Below, piece after piece: positions 1-8,705 of a stretch of DNA of 64,000 nucleotides. Position 1 is the first letter of the stretch. Each line of letters begins with the position of its first letter. Made by a program: the position numbers and the translations under genes. The notes below the pieces were generated by a model. It saw only the letters and a program-made list of their open reading frames with translations, did no database searches and was not told the DNA's origin. This stretch comes from Pseudomonas sp. Irchel s3b2 (GTDB taxonomy: Bacteria > Pseudomonadota > Gammaproteobacteria > Pseudomonadales > Pseudomonadaceae): contig NZ_FYEB01000005.1 in assembly GCF_900187445.1 (NCBI RefSeq), positions 124,001 through 188,000 of the forward strand. Direction: 5' to 3'.

Positions 1-210
1 TTTATCGTATCCAGCATCGAGCATCCGAGTTGATCCACAGCTTCTGCGGTAGCGCCTGATTCAGGTGTGGCGCTTCCTTCGGATTCGCAGTCACCCACGA
101 CACCCTTGCCTCTGACTTACACTTCCCCTTGCCGGGTGTGTCGAGTCATCAGCATGACCACCATAGCCATGCTGGTTACGCTTCGCGCAGTGCACCATAC
201 CGGGTGCCCC
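1..210. other. Unassigned left-edge sequence
   Basis: I see no supportable gene here. On the minus strand there are only short frames, including one of about 35 codons starting MVHCAKRNQHGYGG near position 196. The stretch looks unlike the neighbouring genes and could be the edge of an insertion sequence or intron that continues outside the window. No terminal repeat or transposase motif is visible, so that reading is a guess. Confidence 0.3.
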
Positions 211-240
211 CAATAAAAAGCCGGCCCCGAAGGCCGGCTT
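211..240 (-). terminator. Rho-independent terminator of the DUF1329 gene
   Basis: A perfect 9-bp stem (AAGCCGGCC / GGCCGGCTT) encloses a 5-nt loop. Read on the minus strand it is followed by TTTTTATT, 24 bases past the stop codon of the DUF1329 gene. This is a canonical intrinsic terminator and marks the end of the leftmost minus-strand block. Confidence 0.85.
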
Positions 241-263
241 CCTTAACAAGGTATTGCGCAACG

Positions 264-1638
264 TTAGCGAACACCTTCCTGACGCAGCGCAGCCGGCGTG
301 TAGTCGCTTTCACCGGCGGCGTAGCTGAAGTCGTAGGACTGTTTCTCCTCGTTCTTCATGCCCAGCGCCACATAGCGACCGGACACCAGATCGTAGAGGC
401 TCTCCAGCGTGTACCACGGCACTTGCTTGTCGTAGTAGAACTGGGCATGCCCCTCGGCCACGCGCCACAGGATGCCACGCCCGTCGTAATGGTCGATGGC
501 AGCGGCTTGCCAGGTGTCTTCGTCGATGTAGAAGTCACGCTTCTCATAGACGTGGCGTTCGCCGGGCTTCAGGGTGGCCACCACGTGCCACACGCGGTGC
601 AACTCGTAACGGGTCAGGTCCTGATTAATATGACCGGCTTTGATGATGTCGCTGTACTTGAGTTTCGGCGAGTCCAGTTTGTAGGCGTTGTAGGGGATGT
701 AGATCTCCTTCTTGCCTTCCAGCTTCCAGCTTCCAGTCGTAACGATCGGGAGCGCCGTTGTACATGTCAAAATTGTCGGAGGTACGCAGGCCATCGGTAG
801 CAGTACCCGGGCCGTCGTAGGACACCTGCGGGGCACGCCGCACACGACGCTGGCCAGCGTTGTAGAGCCAGGCAAGGCGCGGCTCCTTCACTTGGTTCAG
901 GGTCTCGTGCACCAACAAGACGTTACCCGCCAGACGCGACGGTGCAGTCACGCGTTGCTTGAAGTAGAACAGGACGTTGCTCGGTTTGCTCGGGTCGTAG
1001 TCCTTCAACTGGTCGCGGAAGGTGAACTCGTCCTGGAAATACACCAGGCTGTAGGAACCGTTTGTCTGCGGAGTCACCTGGGTCACAAAGCGGCTCACGC
1101 TGCCACCGCGATAACGGGTGATATGGTTCCAGATTGCTTCGAGGCCGTCCTTCGGAATCGGGAAGGGATTGGAGCTATGGAAGTCCTCCAGGCCGTTACC
1201 GCCTTCCACCAGTTTGGTGTGGGTGGCGTTGTACTTGGTGGCTTCGATCACCTTGGCCGGAAGCATGGCCGTGCGGTGGGTCTTGTACACCGGTATTTTG
1301 TAGGTGTCGGGGTAGCGTTTGAACATCGCCAGCTGACCGGGGGTCAGCTTGTCCTTGTACTGGTCGACGTTCTTCGCGGTGATGGTGAACAGCGGCTGCT
1401 CGTTGGCGAAAGGATCAGGCAGGAAGCCCGCGGCGTCGGCGCTACCGACATTCTGCGGCAGGCCGCCGGTCCATGCAGGGATGGAGCCATCGGCGTTGCC
1501 GGATTTTTCGGCACCTACCGGGGTCAGGCTGGCACCCAGTTTGGCCGCTTCATCAACAGATACTGCGGCCATGACGCTGGAGGCCATCAGGGTCAGCGCC
1601 AGGGCGCCGGTTTGCAGCAGACTCTTTGTTGTTTTCAT
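264..1638 (-). pseudogene. DUF1329 domain protein, frameshifted by a 7-bp tandem duplication
   Basis: The family is an outer-membrane-associated, often lipid-related protein of unknown function, usually encoded next to a DUF1302 protein as here. The start ATG at 1638 follows GAGGAAAC and opens a signal peptide (MKTTKSLLQTGALALTLMAS). The frame reads family-like up to RYDWKLE and is then out of phase; the family sequence resumes one frame over as GKKEIYIPYNAYKLD and runs to the stop at 264. The cause is visible: TTCCAGC is repeated head to tail at 717-736, and removing one 7-bp unit restores a continuous frame of about 455 codons, the usual family length. Either the gene is broken in this strain or the repeat copy number varies. 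Confidence 0.85.
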
Positions 1639-1665
1639 TGTTGTTTCCTCAAGATTCCAGCCCAC

Positions 1666-3558
1666 TTAGAAATTCATGCCGAAGCTGAGCGCGAGAAAAT
1701 CGCGGTCGATCGAGGTGTTGTACTTGCCGCCGAAGAAGTCGGTGTAAGAGAGGCTCGTCGTGTAGGTATTGTTGTACTCGGCATCCAGGCCCAGGCTGGC
1801 TGCCTTGGCGCCTTCGGTGAACAGACCATTTGGACCATAACCATCGACGTCATGGGACCAGGCGATGCTGGGTTTGAGGTTCACACCGGCGAACACGTCG
1901 TTGTAGTCCCACAAGGCGCGCATGCGGTAACCCCAGGAAGTGCTGGTGACGAAACCATCGTCTTCGCAGTACTTGCTGACGTTCTGCGCAGTGGCGCTGC
2001 CCAGGGCGCCAGTGTTCAGCGCCACGCACGTATTGATTGACCCAGTGGCCGGCAACGGGCCAGGACCGAAGACCGGGTCACGGCCATAACGGACATCGGA
2101 AGTGCTTTCCAGGCCGCCGACATGAGCGACGCCGATCTCACCCACCAGGGTCAGACGGCTAGCCCCCATGACTTGGTCGAAGAAGTGCGTGAAGGTGGTC
2201 TGGAACTGGGTCACTTCCTTGCGACGATAGCCGTGCACGTCCTGTCCCGCAGGACCTGGCAGCAGCGAAGCGTTGCTGAACAATCCGCCAAGGGAATCGA
2301 CGCCCGTGAAGAGGATGTCCGTGGTGTTCATCTGAACCGGCAGGTTAGGACGGTAGCTGACCTCGCCGCTCCACGCAGTACCGGTGGGCAGCGTGGTGGA
2401 GAAGCTCAGGCCATAGAGATGAATGTCCTCTGGGTACTCGACGAAGTAGTTCGAGGAACCGGCGACGGCCAAGGAGCGAAGGTTGGCCGGGTTGCTGGCG
2501 CCAAGGGCTGGAACGTGCGGCAAACCGGCGTTGATGGTATTGAGTTGCGCCTGGGTAGCGCTCGTGCTGCTGAAAACCGGTGACCGGCTGTGGTAGTTGA
2601 CCAAATAGGCGCCGAACTCGGTATTCATCGGCTCGGCGAAGTAGCGAAAAGACAGGCCGTATTGGCCATCGTCATCCGCATCGCGATCCGGACCGCGGGG
2701 AACCAGCACGCCTTCCTCGTTCACATTTACCCCAAACTGACTCAGGGCCCCCAAGGCAGCAGGACTCAGGCTCGATGCCTTTCTCAGGACGCGCAGGTTA
2801 TCGGTGCAGCCGTCGGCAATCGTGTCAGGCTGAGAGAAAAAAGTGCCGCAGTTGTCCACCACCGTCTGGTCCCACTCCAGCTGATAGAAGGCCTCGGCCG
2901 ACAGGTGTTCGGTCAGGCTTTGGGACACATAGAACATGTTGACCGGAATCAGGCCTTCCTTGATCTCGGCGCCCGGACGGCGGAATGCCGATACGTCGAT
3001 CGGGTTGATCGTGTTGATACCGCCGCCGATGAACGTACTTTCACCCCAGCTCACGACCTGCTTGCCCAGACGCACGGACCCTGGCTGTTCGGCAATGGCG
3101 TAGTTGTGGTAGACGAAGGCGTCGAGGACCTGGCCGCCAGCAGACTTCGCGCCTTCCTTGCGGTTGTGATCGTCGATGTCTTTGAACAGACGGCTCTCGT
3201 CCTTGAGCTCGAAGTCGTACCAATACTTGCCACGGACGAAGGCGCCGGTGTCGCCGTACTTGAGTTCGAGGTCATGAATGCCCTTGAAGATCTTCGAAAA
3301 GGTTTCGCCTTTCTTGAAGTTCAGGTGGGAATCGTCGGTGGCCTGGGACAGGCCATTGCCACCATTGTTGACCCCGATGAGGTCCGGATCGCTCCCACGC
3401 ATGGACCAACTGGCGCCCACGGAAAGCGCGGAGTCGAACTGGCCCTCAATCTCCCCGATGTTGAAGGTAACTCCGAATGCCGGAGCGACGAATGTGGAAG
3501 CGAGGCTGACGGCCAAGGGCAATCTTGCCAGCCGCCAGAGCCGGGGGTTTTTTGTCAT
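1666..3558 (-). CDS. DUF1302 family outer-membrane beta-barrel protein
   Basis: The product is 630 residues. It has an N-terminal signal sequence (MTKNPRLWRLARLPLAVSLA, cleavage near AFG), long stretches of alternating aromatic and polar residues typical of an outer-membrane barrel, and a terminal phenylalanine (LSFGMNF). The ATG at 3558 is preferred over an upstream in-frame codon because the signal peptide begins there. The DUF1329 gene follows 27 bases after the stop, the common family pairing. DUF1302/DUF1329 pairs often sit in clusters for hydrophobic substrates such as steroids, esters and long-chain compounds, so a role in uptake or export of such a substrate is inferred. No catalytic motif is seen. 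Confidence 0.85.
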   Translation of the reverse strand: MTKNPRLWRLARLPLAVSLASTFVAPAFGVTFNIGEIEGQFDSALSVGASWSMRGSDPDLIGVNNGGNGLSQATDDSHLNFKKGETFSKIFKGIHDLELKYGDTGAFVRGKYWYDFELKDESRLFKDIDDHNRKEGAKSAGGQVLDAFVYHNYAIAEQPGSVRLGKQVVSWGESTFIGGGINTINPIDVSAFRRPGAEIKEGLIPVNMFYVSQSLTEHLSAEAFYQLEWDQTVVDNCGTFFSQPDTIADGCTDNLRVLRKASSLSPAALGALSQFGVNVNEEGVLVPRGPDRDADDDGQYGLSFRYFAEPMNTEFGAYLVNYHSRSPVFSSTSATQAQLNTINAGLPHVPALGASNPANLRSLAVAGSSNYFVEYPEDIHLYGLSFSTTLPTGTAWSGEVSYRPNLPVQMNTTDILFTGVDSLGGLFSNASLLPGPAGQDVHGYRRKEVTQFQTTFTHFFDQVMGASRLTLVGEIGVAHVGGLESTSDVRYGRDPVFGPGPLPATGSINTCVALNTGALGSATAQNVSKYCEDDGFVTSTSWGYRMRALWDYNDVFAGVNLKPSIAWSHDVDGYGPNGLFTEGAKAASLGLDAEYNNTYTTSLSYTDFFGGKYNTSIDRDFLALSFGMNF

Positions 3559-3721
3559 TGACGCTACTCCATCTATGTTTTTTTTATGGATTGGTACGCG
3601 CAATACTTTTGCCGGCAGCGCCGACCACGCTCACGACCTAGCCCTCAAACGTTGTGATGAAACTGTCCTCCTGGCTTTTTTAATATTCACGCCGCTCGCA
3701 ACGCGGTGCGGGCAACGGTTG

Positions 3722-4822
3722 TCACTTCGTTGTCCCGGAAACGTCCATTGCTGCAGGTATGCGCTTCTTGATTTTCGATATCGTGTGAACCTTTATCTGG
3801 CGAGCCCACGGTCCATCGATGGTCCGCAGAGTCTTGGGTACGAGATGCGTCAAGCCGAGCTCATCGCTAAGCTGCGATAGAACCGTCTCGATATCGAACG
3901 ACAGGTTGGTAACAAGAACATCGTCGCCGTGAAACACGAGGCTGTTGGACCAAAGAAAGCCGATGGGCATCCCGTCGGGATTGATTCCGCCGAAATCGCC
4001 GAGCTTGGCAACCACACGACCCAGGGTCGGTTCCAGCACGAGAATCTCGTTGGACTGGTTGCATGCGACCCAAAGGTTGTCGTGCTCGTCGATGATCAGA
4101 CCGTCGGGACCGCCGCCGACACGGTTGACGAAGACTTCAGGCGTGCCGGGTTCGAGCGTCGGACCGGTCACCGGTATCCTGATAATGGTGTCGTTCGCCG
4201 TATTGGCGATGAACACCGCCGTCTTCTGGTTATTGAACTTCAGACCATTGGCGCCGATGGTGGGCGGTATCCGCGTCGGTTTGAGCAGAGGGCTGGTGAC
4301 CCATGCCGACGCTTCGCCGCCGTCGGGTCCGACTTTCCAGATGATGCCCTGGTGCGCATCGGTCACGTACACGTTGCCGGCGGGGTCGAACGTTATACCG
4401 TCGAGGCCGGGGTGCTGGCCCGTGACCGTCATGAACACGGACGAGGCACCCGACTTGGGATCGACGCTCAGGACCTTCGCGGCCTTGAAGTCGACCACGA
4501 GCAACTGGCCGGTCTGGGGATGAAAGCCGAGGTCAAGCAACAATCTGCTCGATCCCTTGATGCTGACTGTGCGCAAATGCTTGCCCTGCGGGTCGAACAC
4601 GAGAAGCACTCCCTCGCTCGTACTGGGTTTGTCCGCCGCTACCGTGACGACGTAGACATTGCCCTCGCGGTCCACCGTGATCCCCTCGGGATGTGCCTCA
4701 CCGGCGGGCAACGTGGCGAATGTCTCTACCTTGCCCCGCTCCCAGGCCATTGTGGCGAGCGGCGTCGCCAGGAACGCCAGCACCAACAACATCGGAATCG
4801 TCTTCGCTCTGTTCATGTTCAT
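3722..4822 (-). CDS. SMP-30/gluconolactonase-like secreted beta-propeller protein
   Basis: The product is 366 residues with a signal peptide (MNMNRAKTIPMLLVLAFLAT, cleavage near TMA-WE), so it is predicted periplasmic. The body carries repeated propeller blades such as GITVDREGNVYVV (about residue 48), GITFDPAGNVYVTD and GLIIDEHDNLWVAC, the pattern of SMP-30/gluconolactonase and NHL-type propellers that hydrolyse lactones or bind ligands. A second in-frame ATG lies at 4816. It sits between the DUF1302 gene and the acyl-CoA genes, so a role in opening a lactone ring before beta-oxidation-like steps is plausible but not shown. Confidence 0.75.
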   Translation of the reverse strand: MNMNRAKTIPMLLVLAFLATPLATMAWERGKVETFATLPAGEAHPEGITVDREGNVYVVTVAADKPSTSEGVLLVFDPQGKHLRTVSIKGSSRLLLDLGFHPQTGQLLVVDFKAAKVLSVDPKSGASSVFMTVTGQHPGLDGITFDPAGNVYVTDAHQGIIWKVGPDGGEASAWVTSPLLKPTRIPPTIGANGLKFNNQKTAVFIANTANDTIIRIPVTGPTLEPGTPEVFVNRVGGGPDGLIIDEHDNLWVACNQSNEILVLEPTLGRVVAKLGDFGGINPDGMPIGFLWSNSLVFHGDDVLVTNLSFDIETVLSQLSDELGLTHLVPKTLRTIDGPWARQIKVHTISKIKKRIPAAMDVSGTTK

Positions 4823-4990
4823 GTCGTTCTCATTGTTATATGCGTTTCTGGACGCGCTCCGCGGCCAATGCCGCCTGCGAGCGAGCTACAACACTTTGCG
4901 AGTCAAATCCTGCACACAGGTGCGCCGTAACCCGGGCGACAGCAGGGCCCGTGCTCAAGCTCGGATGCGGTTTATCTCGCGTTGCTCAGA

Positions 4991-6151
4991 TCAATATGAC
5001 TTCGGCAGGCCAAGCGCCTGTTCGGCGACGTAGCACAGCGCGAGCTCCTGGGTCACCGGCGCGACCAGCGACAGCACGCTTTCTCGCAGGCCTCGCTCGA
5101 CGTGGTACTCCGTGGCGTAGCCGAATCCGCCATGGGTGCGCACCGCACGCAATGACGTCTCGAAACTGGCCTCGGCCGCCAGGTACTTCGCCGCCGTGGC
5201 CTCGACGCCGCAGGGCTTGCCGGCGTCGTAGAGCGCAGCCGCCTTCCACATCAGAAGCTCGGCCGCTTGCAGACGCATCCAGCATTCGGCCAGCGGATGC
5301 TGGATCGCCTGGTTCATGCCGATCGGCCGCCCGAACACGACGCGCTCCCTGGCATAGTCCGTCGCACGCGTCAGCGCCGTCTGCGCGGCACCGAGCGCAG
5401 AAGCCGCAACGAGGATGCGCTCCGGGTTCAGGCCGTGCAGCAGGTACTTGAACCCCTGGCCTTCCTCGCCGATGCGATCCTCGACCGGGATCTCCAGCCC
5501 GTCGATGAACAGTTCGTTCGAGTCCACGGCCTTGCGCGCCATCTTCTCGATCTCGCAGATGCGCACATGCGCGCGGTCGAGGTCCGTATAAAACAGCGTG
5601 ACGCCGTCCATCGGCCTCACGCATTCCTCGATCGGCGTTGTCCGGGCTACCAACAGGATCTTGTTGGCGTGCTGCGCGGTCGAGGTCCAGACTTTCTGGC
5701 CGTTGACGATGTAGCGGTCGCCCGCGCGGCGCGCGAAGGTTCTGATACGTGTGGTATCAGAGCCGATGTTGGGCTCGGTCACGCCGAAGCAAGCGCGATC
5801 CATGCCTTCGATCAATGGCGGCAGAAAGCGCCGCTTCTGCGCCTCGCTGCCGAATACGACCACAGGCTGCGGGCCGAACAGGTTCAGATGCACCGACGAC
5901 ACCGCCGCCGAGCCGAGCTTGCCGATGGTGCGCATCACCATTGCGGCTTCCGAGAGGCCGAGGCCGGCGCCACCATGCTCCTTGGGCATGGTCACGCCGA
6001 ACCAGCCGCCGCGCGCGACGGTGTCGCAGAATTCACTCGGCCAGCGCCCGTCGCGCTCGCACCCGAGCCAGTAATCCGCACCGAAGTCGGCGCAGATCGC
6101 CTCGACGGCGTCGCGAATCGCGAGCTGGTCGTCCGATAAATCGAAATTCAT
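4991..6151 (-). CDS. Acyl-CoA dehydrogenase
   Basis: The product is 386 residues with the full acyl-CoA dehydrogenase layout: an N-terminal helical domain, a beta domain with CFGVTEPNIGSD (about 121-132) and WTSTAQ for FAD/substrate contacts, and a C-terminal helical domain with RVVFGRPIG and THGGFGYATE. The usual catalytic glutamate of the C-terminal IYEGT motif is absent (SLVAPVTQE there). A glutamate at position 244 in GLNPERILVA aligns with the helix-G base of isovaleryl-CoA dehydrogenase and may replace it. The start overlaps the end of the AtuA-like gene by 4 bases, indicating translational coupling. Confidence 0.9.
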   Translation of the reverse strand: MNFDLSDDQLAIRDAVEAICADFGADYWLGCERDGRWPSEFCDTVARGGWFGVTMPKEHGGAGLGLSEAAMVMRTIGKLGSAAVSSVHLNLFGPQPVVVFGSEAQKRRFLPPLIEGMDRACFGVTEPNIGSDTTRIRTFARRAGDRYIVNGQKVWTSTAQHANKILLVARTTPIEECVRPMDGVTLFYTDLDRAHVRICEIEKMARKAVDSNELFIDGLEIPVEDRIGEEGQGFKYLLHGLNPERILVAASALGAAQTALTRATDYARERVVFGRPIGMNQAIQHPLAECWMRLQAAELLMWKAAALYDAGKPCGVEATAAKYLAAEASFETSLRAVRTHGGFGYATEYHVERGLRESVLSLVAPVTQELALCYVAEQALGLPKSY

Positions 6152-7956
6152 GCGGGCAGCTCCTGCAGCAGGCTTTCGGGCACCTCGACCGACAGGTCGA
6201 GCAGCATCTGCGCCATACCCTTGCCGAGCGGATCATTGCGCAGCGACGCCATCCCACCGCCGCCCAGCGCGCGCTCGCACAGCAGGTTGATGGCGTGAAT
6301 GCCAGGCAGTTCGTATCGATGCACCGGCCCCTGCACCAGGTGGCCGAGGTAATCCTTCACGCGTTCGGGCGTCACCTGCTCGATCAGCACCGGCAACAGC
6401 GCCGGATGGCGGGCGATCAGGCCGATATTGGACGTGTCGCCCTTGTCGCCGCTTCGCCCGAGCGCGATTCTCACGAGCGGCACGGTCTGGCGAGGACCGG
6501 CGGGCAGCGCACCCTCGATGGGAGCCAGCCGTTCCGGCGACTCCTGCGGTGATGACGGCGGCAATGTCACGGTGAACGTCATCTCGCCGAGCGTGACCGT
6601 CTGCGTCACCCGCTCCTTCGCAATGAGCCAGGCGAACTGCCGCAAGACCGGCGACACGGAGGGACGGCCACTTGAACCGGTCGTGCCCGGCGACCAGGAC
6701 GTGCCGGGGGCGGCGAACTCGCGGCTGAACATCTCCAGCGCACGCCGGTCCGCATGCGTTACGGTCAGGCGCAGCACCACTTCGCGCGTCGGCAACGGCC
6801 GGGCGAGCGGGCCATAGGCCGATTCGGTGCCGAGCAGCTCGATGTGCGTCGCGAGGAAGTCCGCGAATCCGTTCTCGCGCAGCAACCGGCAGCCACGCTC
6901 GAGCAGCGCTTCGCCGGTGCGCTTGGCTTTTGCGGGGGCATCGATCCCGACAATGGTGAGCTGCCCGGACACTTTGAAGCCTGCCGGCGCAGTGGCGCTG
7001 ACCTTATAGGTAGCGGTCGGCGACAGGCCGCGCGCACCGGTCACCAACACGCGATGCGACCCGACTTGCTCCAGGCGCACTTGGCGGAAGTCGCAGATGA
7101 CATCCGGTAGCAGATAGCAGGCCGGATCGCCGATCTCGTACAGGAGTTGCTCGCCGACCGTCCCGGGAGAGACGAGCCCGCCGGTGTCCGCGGGCTTGGT
7201 GACGACGAAGCTGCCATCGTCGCGGCACTCCACGATTGGATAACCGATGTTGGCCCAGTCGGGCACCGTGGCCCAGTCAGTGTGCAAGCCGCCGGTGGCC
7301 TGGCAGCCGCATTCGATAATGTGGCCGGCGAGGCTGCCCGCGGCCAGCCGGTCGAAGTCGTCAGGCGCCCAGCCGAATTCGTGCATCAGCACGCCGAGGG
7401 TGACCGCGCTGTCGACGCAGCGGCCGGTGATGACGATGTCGGCACCGGCGTCGAGCGCCTGAGCGACCGGCAGCGCGCCAAGGTAGGCATTGGCCGTCAC
7501 CAACCGTTCCGGCATCGGTTCGCCGTTGGACATTCCGACCGTGCCGGCCGCCCGCATGGCAGCCGCGAGTGGCAGCACATCGTCGCCTTCGACAATCGCG
7601 ATGCGCACCGCCACGCCCAGTTCATCGGCCAGAGCCTGCACCGCCGCGGCGCAGCCCTTCGGGTTCACGCCGCCGGCGTTGCTGACGATGCGAATGCCCT
7701 TCTCTACCGCCTGCTTCAGCACCGAGCGCAGTGCCACCGTGACGAAGTCGATGGCATAGCCTTCCTCGGGACGCTTCATGCGTGCGCCGGCGAGGATCGA
7801 CATCGTCAGCTCTGCGAGATAGTCGAACACCAGGTAGTCGATGTCGCCCTGGCGCACCAGTTGCATAGGTCCGAGGCTGCTGTCGCCCCAGAAGCCCGAA
7901 GCGCCGCCGATGCGCACGAGCTGGTCCGCGGCTTGCGAATTCATTTGTTGGTCCAT
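6148..7956 (-). CDS. AtuA-like acyclic terpene utilisation family protein (DUF1446 plus C-terminal AtuA-like domain)
   Basis: The product is 602 residues, the length of AtuA from the Pseudomonas citronellol/geraniol pathway. The N-terminal DUF1446 domain (about 13-450) includes GGASGFWGDS, YLAELTMSIL, SNAGGVNPKG and ITGRCVDSAV; a smaller C-terminal domain starts near VPLVRIALGRSGDKGDT. The biochemical role of AtuA itself is not established. The start at 7956 is chosen because AAGGAAACC precedes it. The alternative ATG at 7944 has no ribosome site, although it would form an ATGA overlap. The gene overlaps the upstream crotonase by 16 bases. AtuC/AtuF-type carboxylase subunits are absent from the cluster, so it is not the classical Atu pathway. 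Confidence 0.88.
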   Translation of the reverse strand: MDQQMNSQAADQLVRIGGASGFWGDSSLGPMQLVRQGDIDYLVFDYLAELTMSILAGARMKRPEEGYAIDFVTVALRSVLKQAVEKGIRIVSNAGGVNPKGCAAAVQALADELGVAVRIAIVEGDDVLPLAAAMRAAGTVGMSNGEPMPERLVTANAYLGALPVAQALDAGADIVITGRCVDSAVTLGVLMHEFGWAPDDFDRLAAGSLAGHIIECGCQATGGLHTDWATVPDWANIGYPIVECRDDGSFVVTKPADTGGLVSPGTVGEQLLYEIGDPACYLLPDVICDFRQVRLEQVGSHRVLVTGARGLSPTATYKVSATAPAGFKVSGQLTIVGIDAPAKAKRTGEALLERGCRLLRENGFADFLATHIELLGTESAYGPLARPLPTREVVLRLTVTHADRRALEMFSREFAAPGTSWSPGTTGSSGRPSVSPVLRQFAWLIAKERVTQTVTLGEMTFTVTLPPSSPQESPERLAPIEGALPAGPRQTVPLVRIALGRSGDKGDTSNIGLIARHPALLPVLIEQVTPERVKDYLGHLVQGPVHRYELPGIHAINLLCERALGGGGMASLRNDPLGKGMAQMLLDLSVEVPESLLQELPA

Positions 7957-8705
7957 TGCGGTTTCCTTTTTTCCTTAAATGCGGCGATGCCCTCGCGCGC
8001 ATCCTGCGTCATGGCCAGCAGGCCAATCTGGCCTTCGCCGAACGCGATCGCCTCTTCGAACGCCATCGAGCGCATTGCCTTCATCGCATACAGGCCGCGG
8101 CGTAGCGCGGTGGGTGAGTTGCCGAGCAGTCGCGACAGCAAGCGCTCGAGTGCACCGTCGAGGTCATCCGCCACCTCATTGATCAGGCCGATTTCGCGCG
8201 CTCTCGCGGCATCGATCGGGTCACCCGTCAGACAAAGTTGCACCAGGCAGCGCTGCGGCACCTGAGCCTGCAGCACGGCGAGCACCTGCATCGGGAACAC
8301 GCCGACCTTTGCCTCTGGCAGGCCGAAGATCGCGTGCGGGGCAGCGATGGCGAGGTCACACATTGCGAGCAGGCCCATACCGCCGGCCATACAGGCACCG
8401 TTGACCCGCGCGATGAGCGGCACGTCGAGCGTGCGGGCAGTGCGCAGCAGGTCGGCATAGGCGATGGTTGGCGTGGCGTAGTCGAATGCGAAGGCATCCG
8501 CGCCCAGATCGGCACCGGCGCAGAACGCCTCGTCGCCTGTGCCGGTGAGCACGACAGCGCGAATCGAGTCGTCCGCCCGGGCGCGCTGCATGGCTTGCTG
8601 CAGCGCCGCGATGACGTCCGCGTTGAGCGCATTGCGGCGCTCCGGGCGATCGATGGTGAGAATCAGCCGACCGTCTTGCCGGTTTTCTTGAAGGACCGTC
8701 GTCAT
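7941..8705 (-). CDS. Enoyl-CoA hydratase/isomerase (crotonase) family protein
   Basis: The product is 254 residues from the ATG at 8705, which overlaps the stop of the CoA-transferase gene as ATGA; a longer upstream reading would run into that gene. Crotonase motifs are clear: AFCAGADLGA (oxyanion hole), NGACMAGGMGLLAMCD and GLPEAKVGVFP. Of the two catalytic glutamates of classical enoyl-CoA hydratase, the one in PEAKVG is present, but the one expected at GGCEL is glycine here (GGMGL). Activity may therefore be isomerase- or lyase-like rather than simple hydration. It is likely the step after the acyl-CoA dehydrogenase. Confidence 0.88.
   Translation of the reverse strand: MTTVLQENRQDGRLILTIDRPERRNALNADVIAALQQAMQRARADDSIRAVVLTGTGDEAFCAGADLGADAFAFDYATPTIAYADLLRTARTLDVPLIARVNGACMAGGMGLLAMCDLAIAAPHAIFGLPEAKVGVFPMQVLAVLQAQVPQRCLVQLCLTGDPIDAARAREIGLINEVADDLDGALERLLSRLLGNSPTALRRGLYAMKAMRSMAFEEAIAFGEGQIGLLAMTQDAREGIAAFKEKRKPQWTNK

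Noticed and set aside
712..2040. A 442-codon open frame on the plus strand opposite the DUF1329/DUF1302 genes
   Set aside because: It is antisense to two genes with clear family signatures, has no ribosome site and shows biased composition typical of a GC-rich shadow frame.
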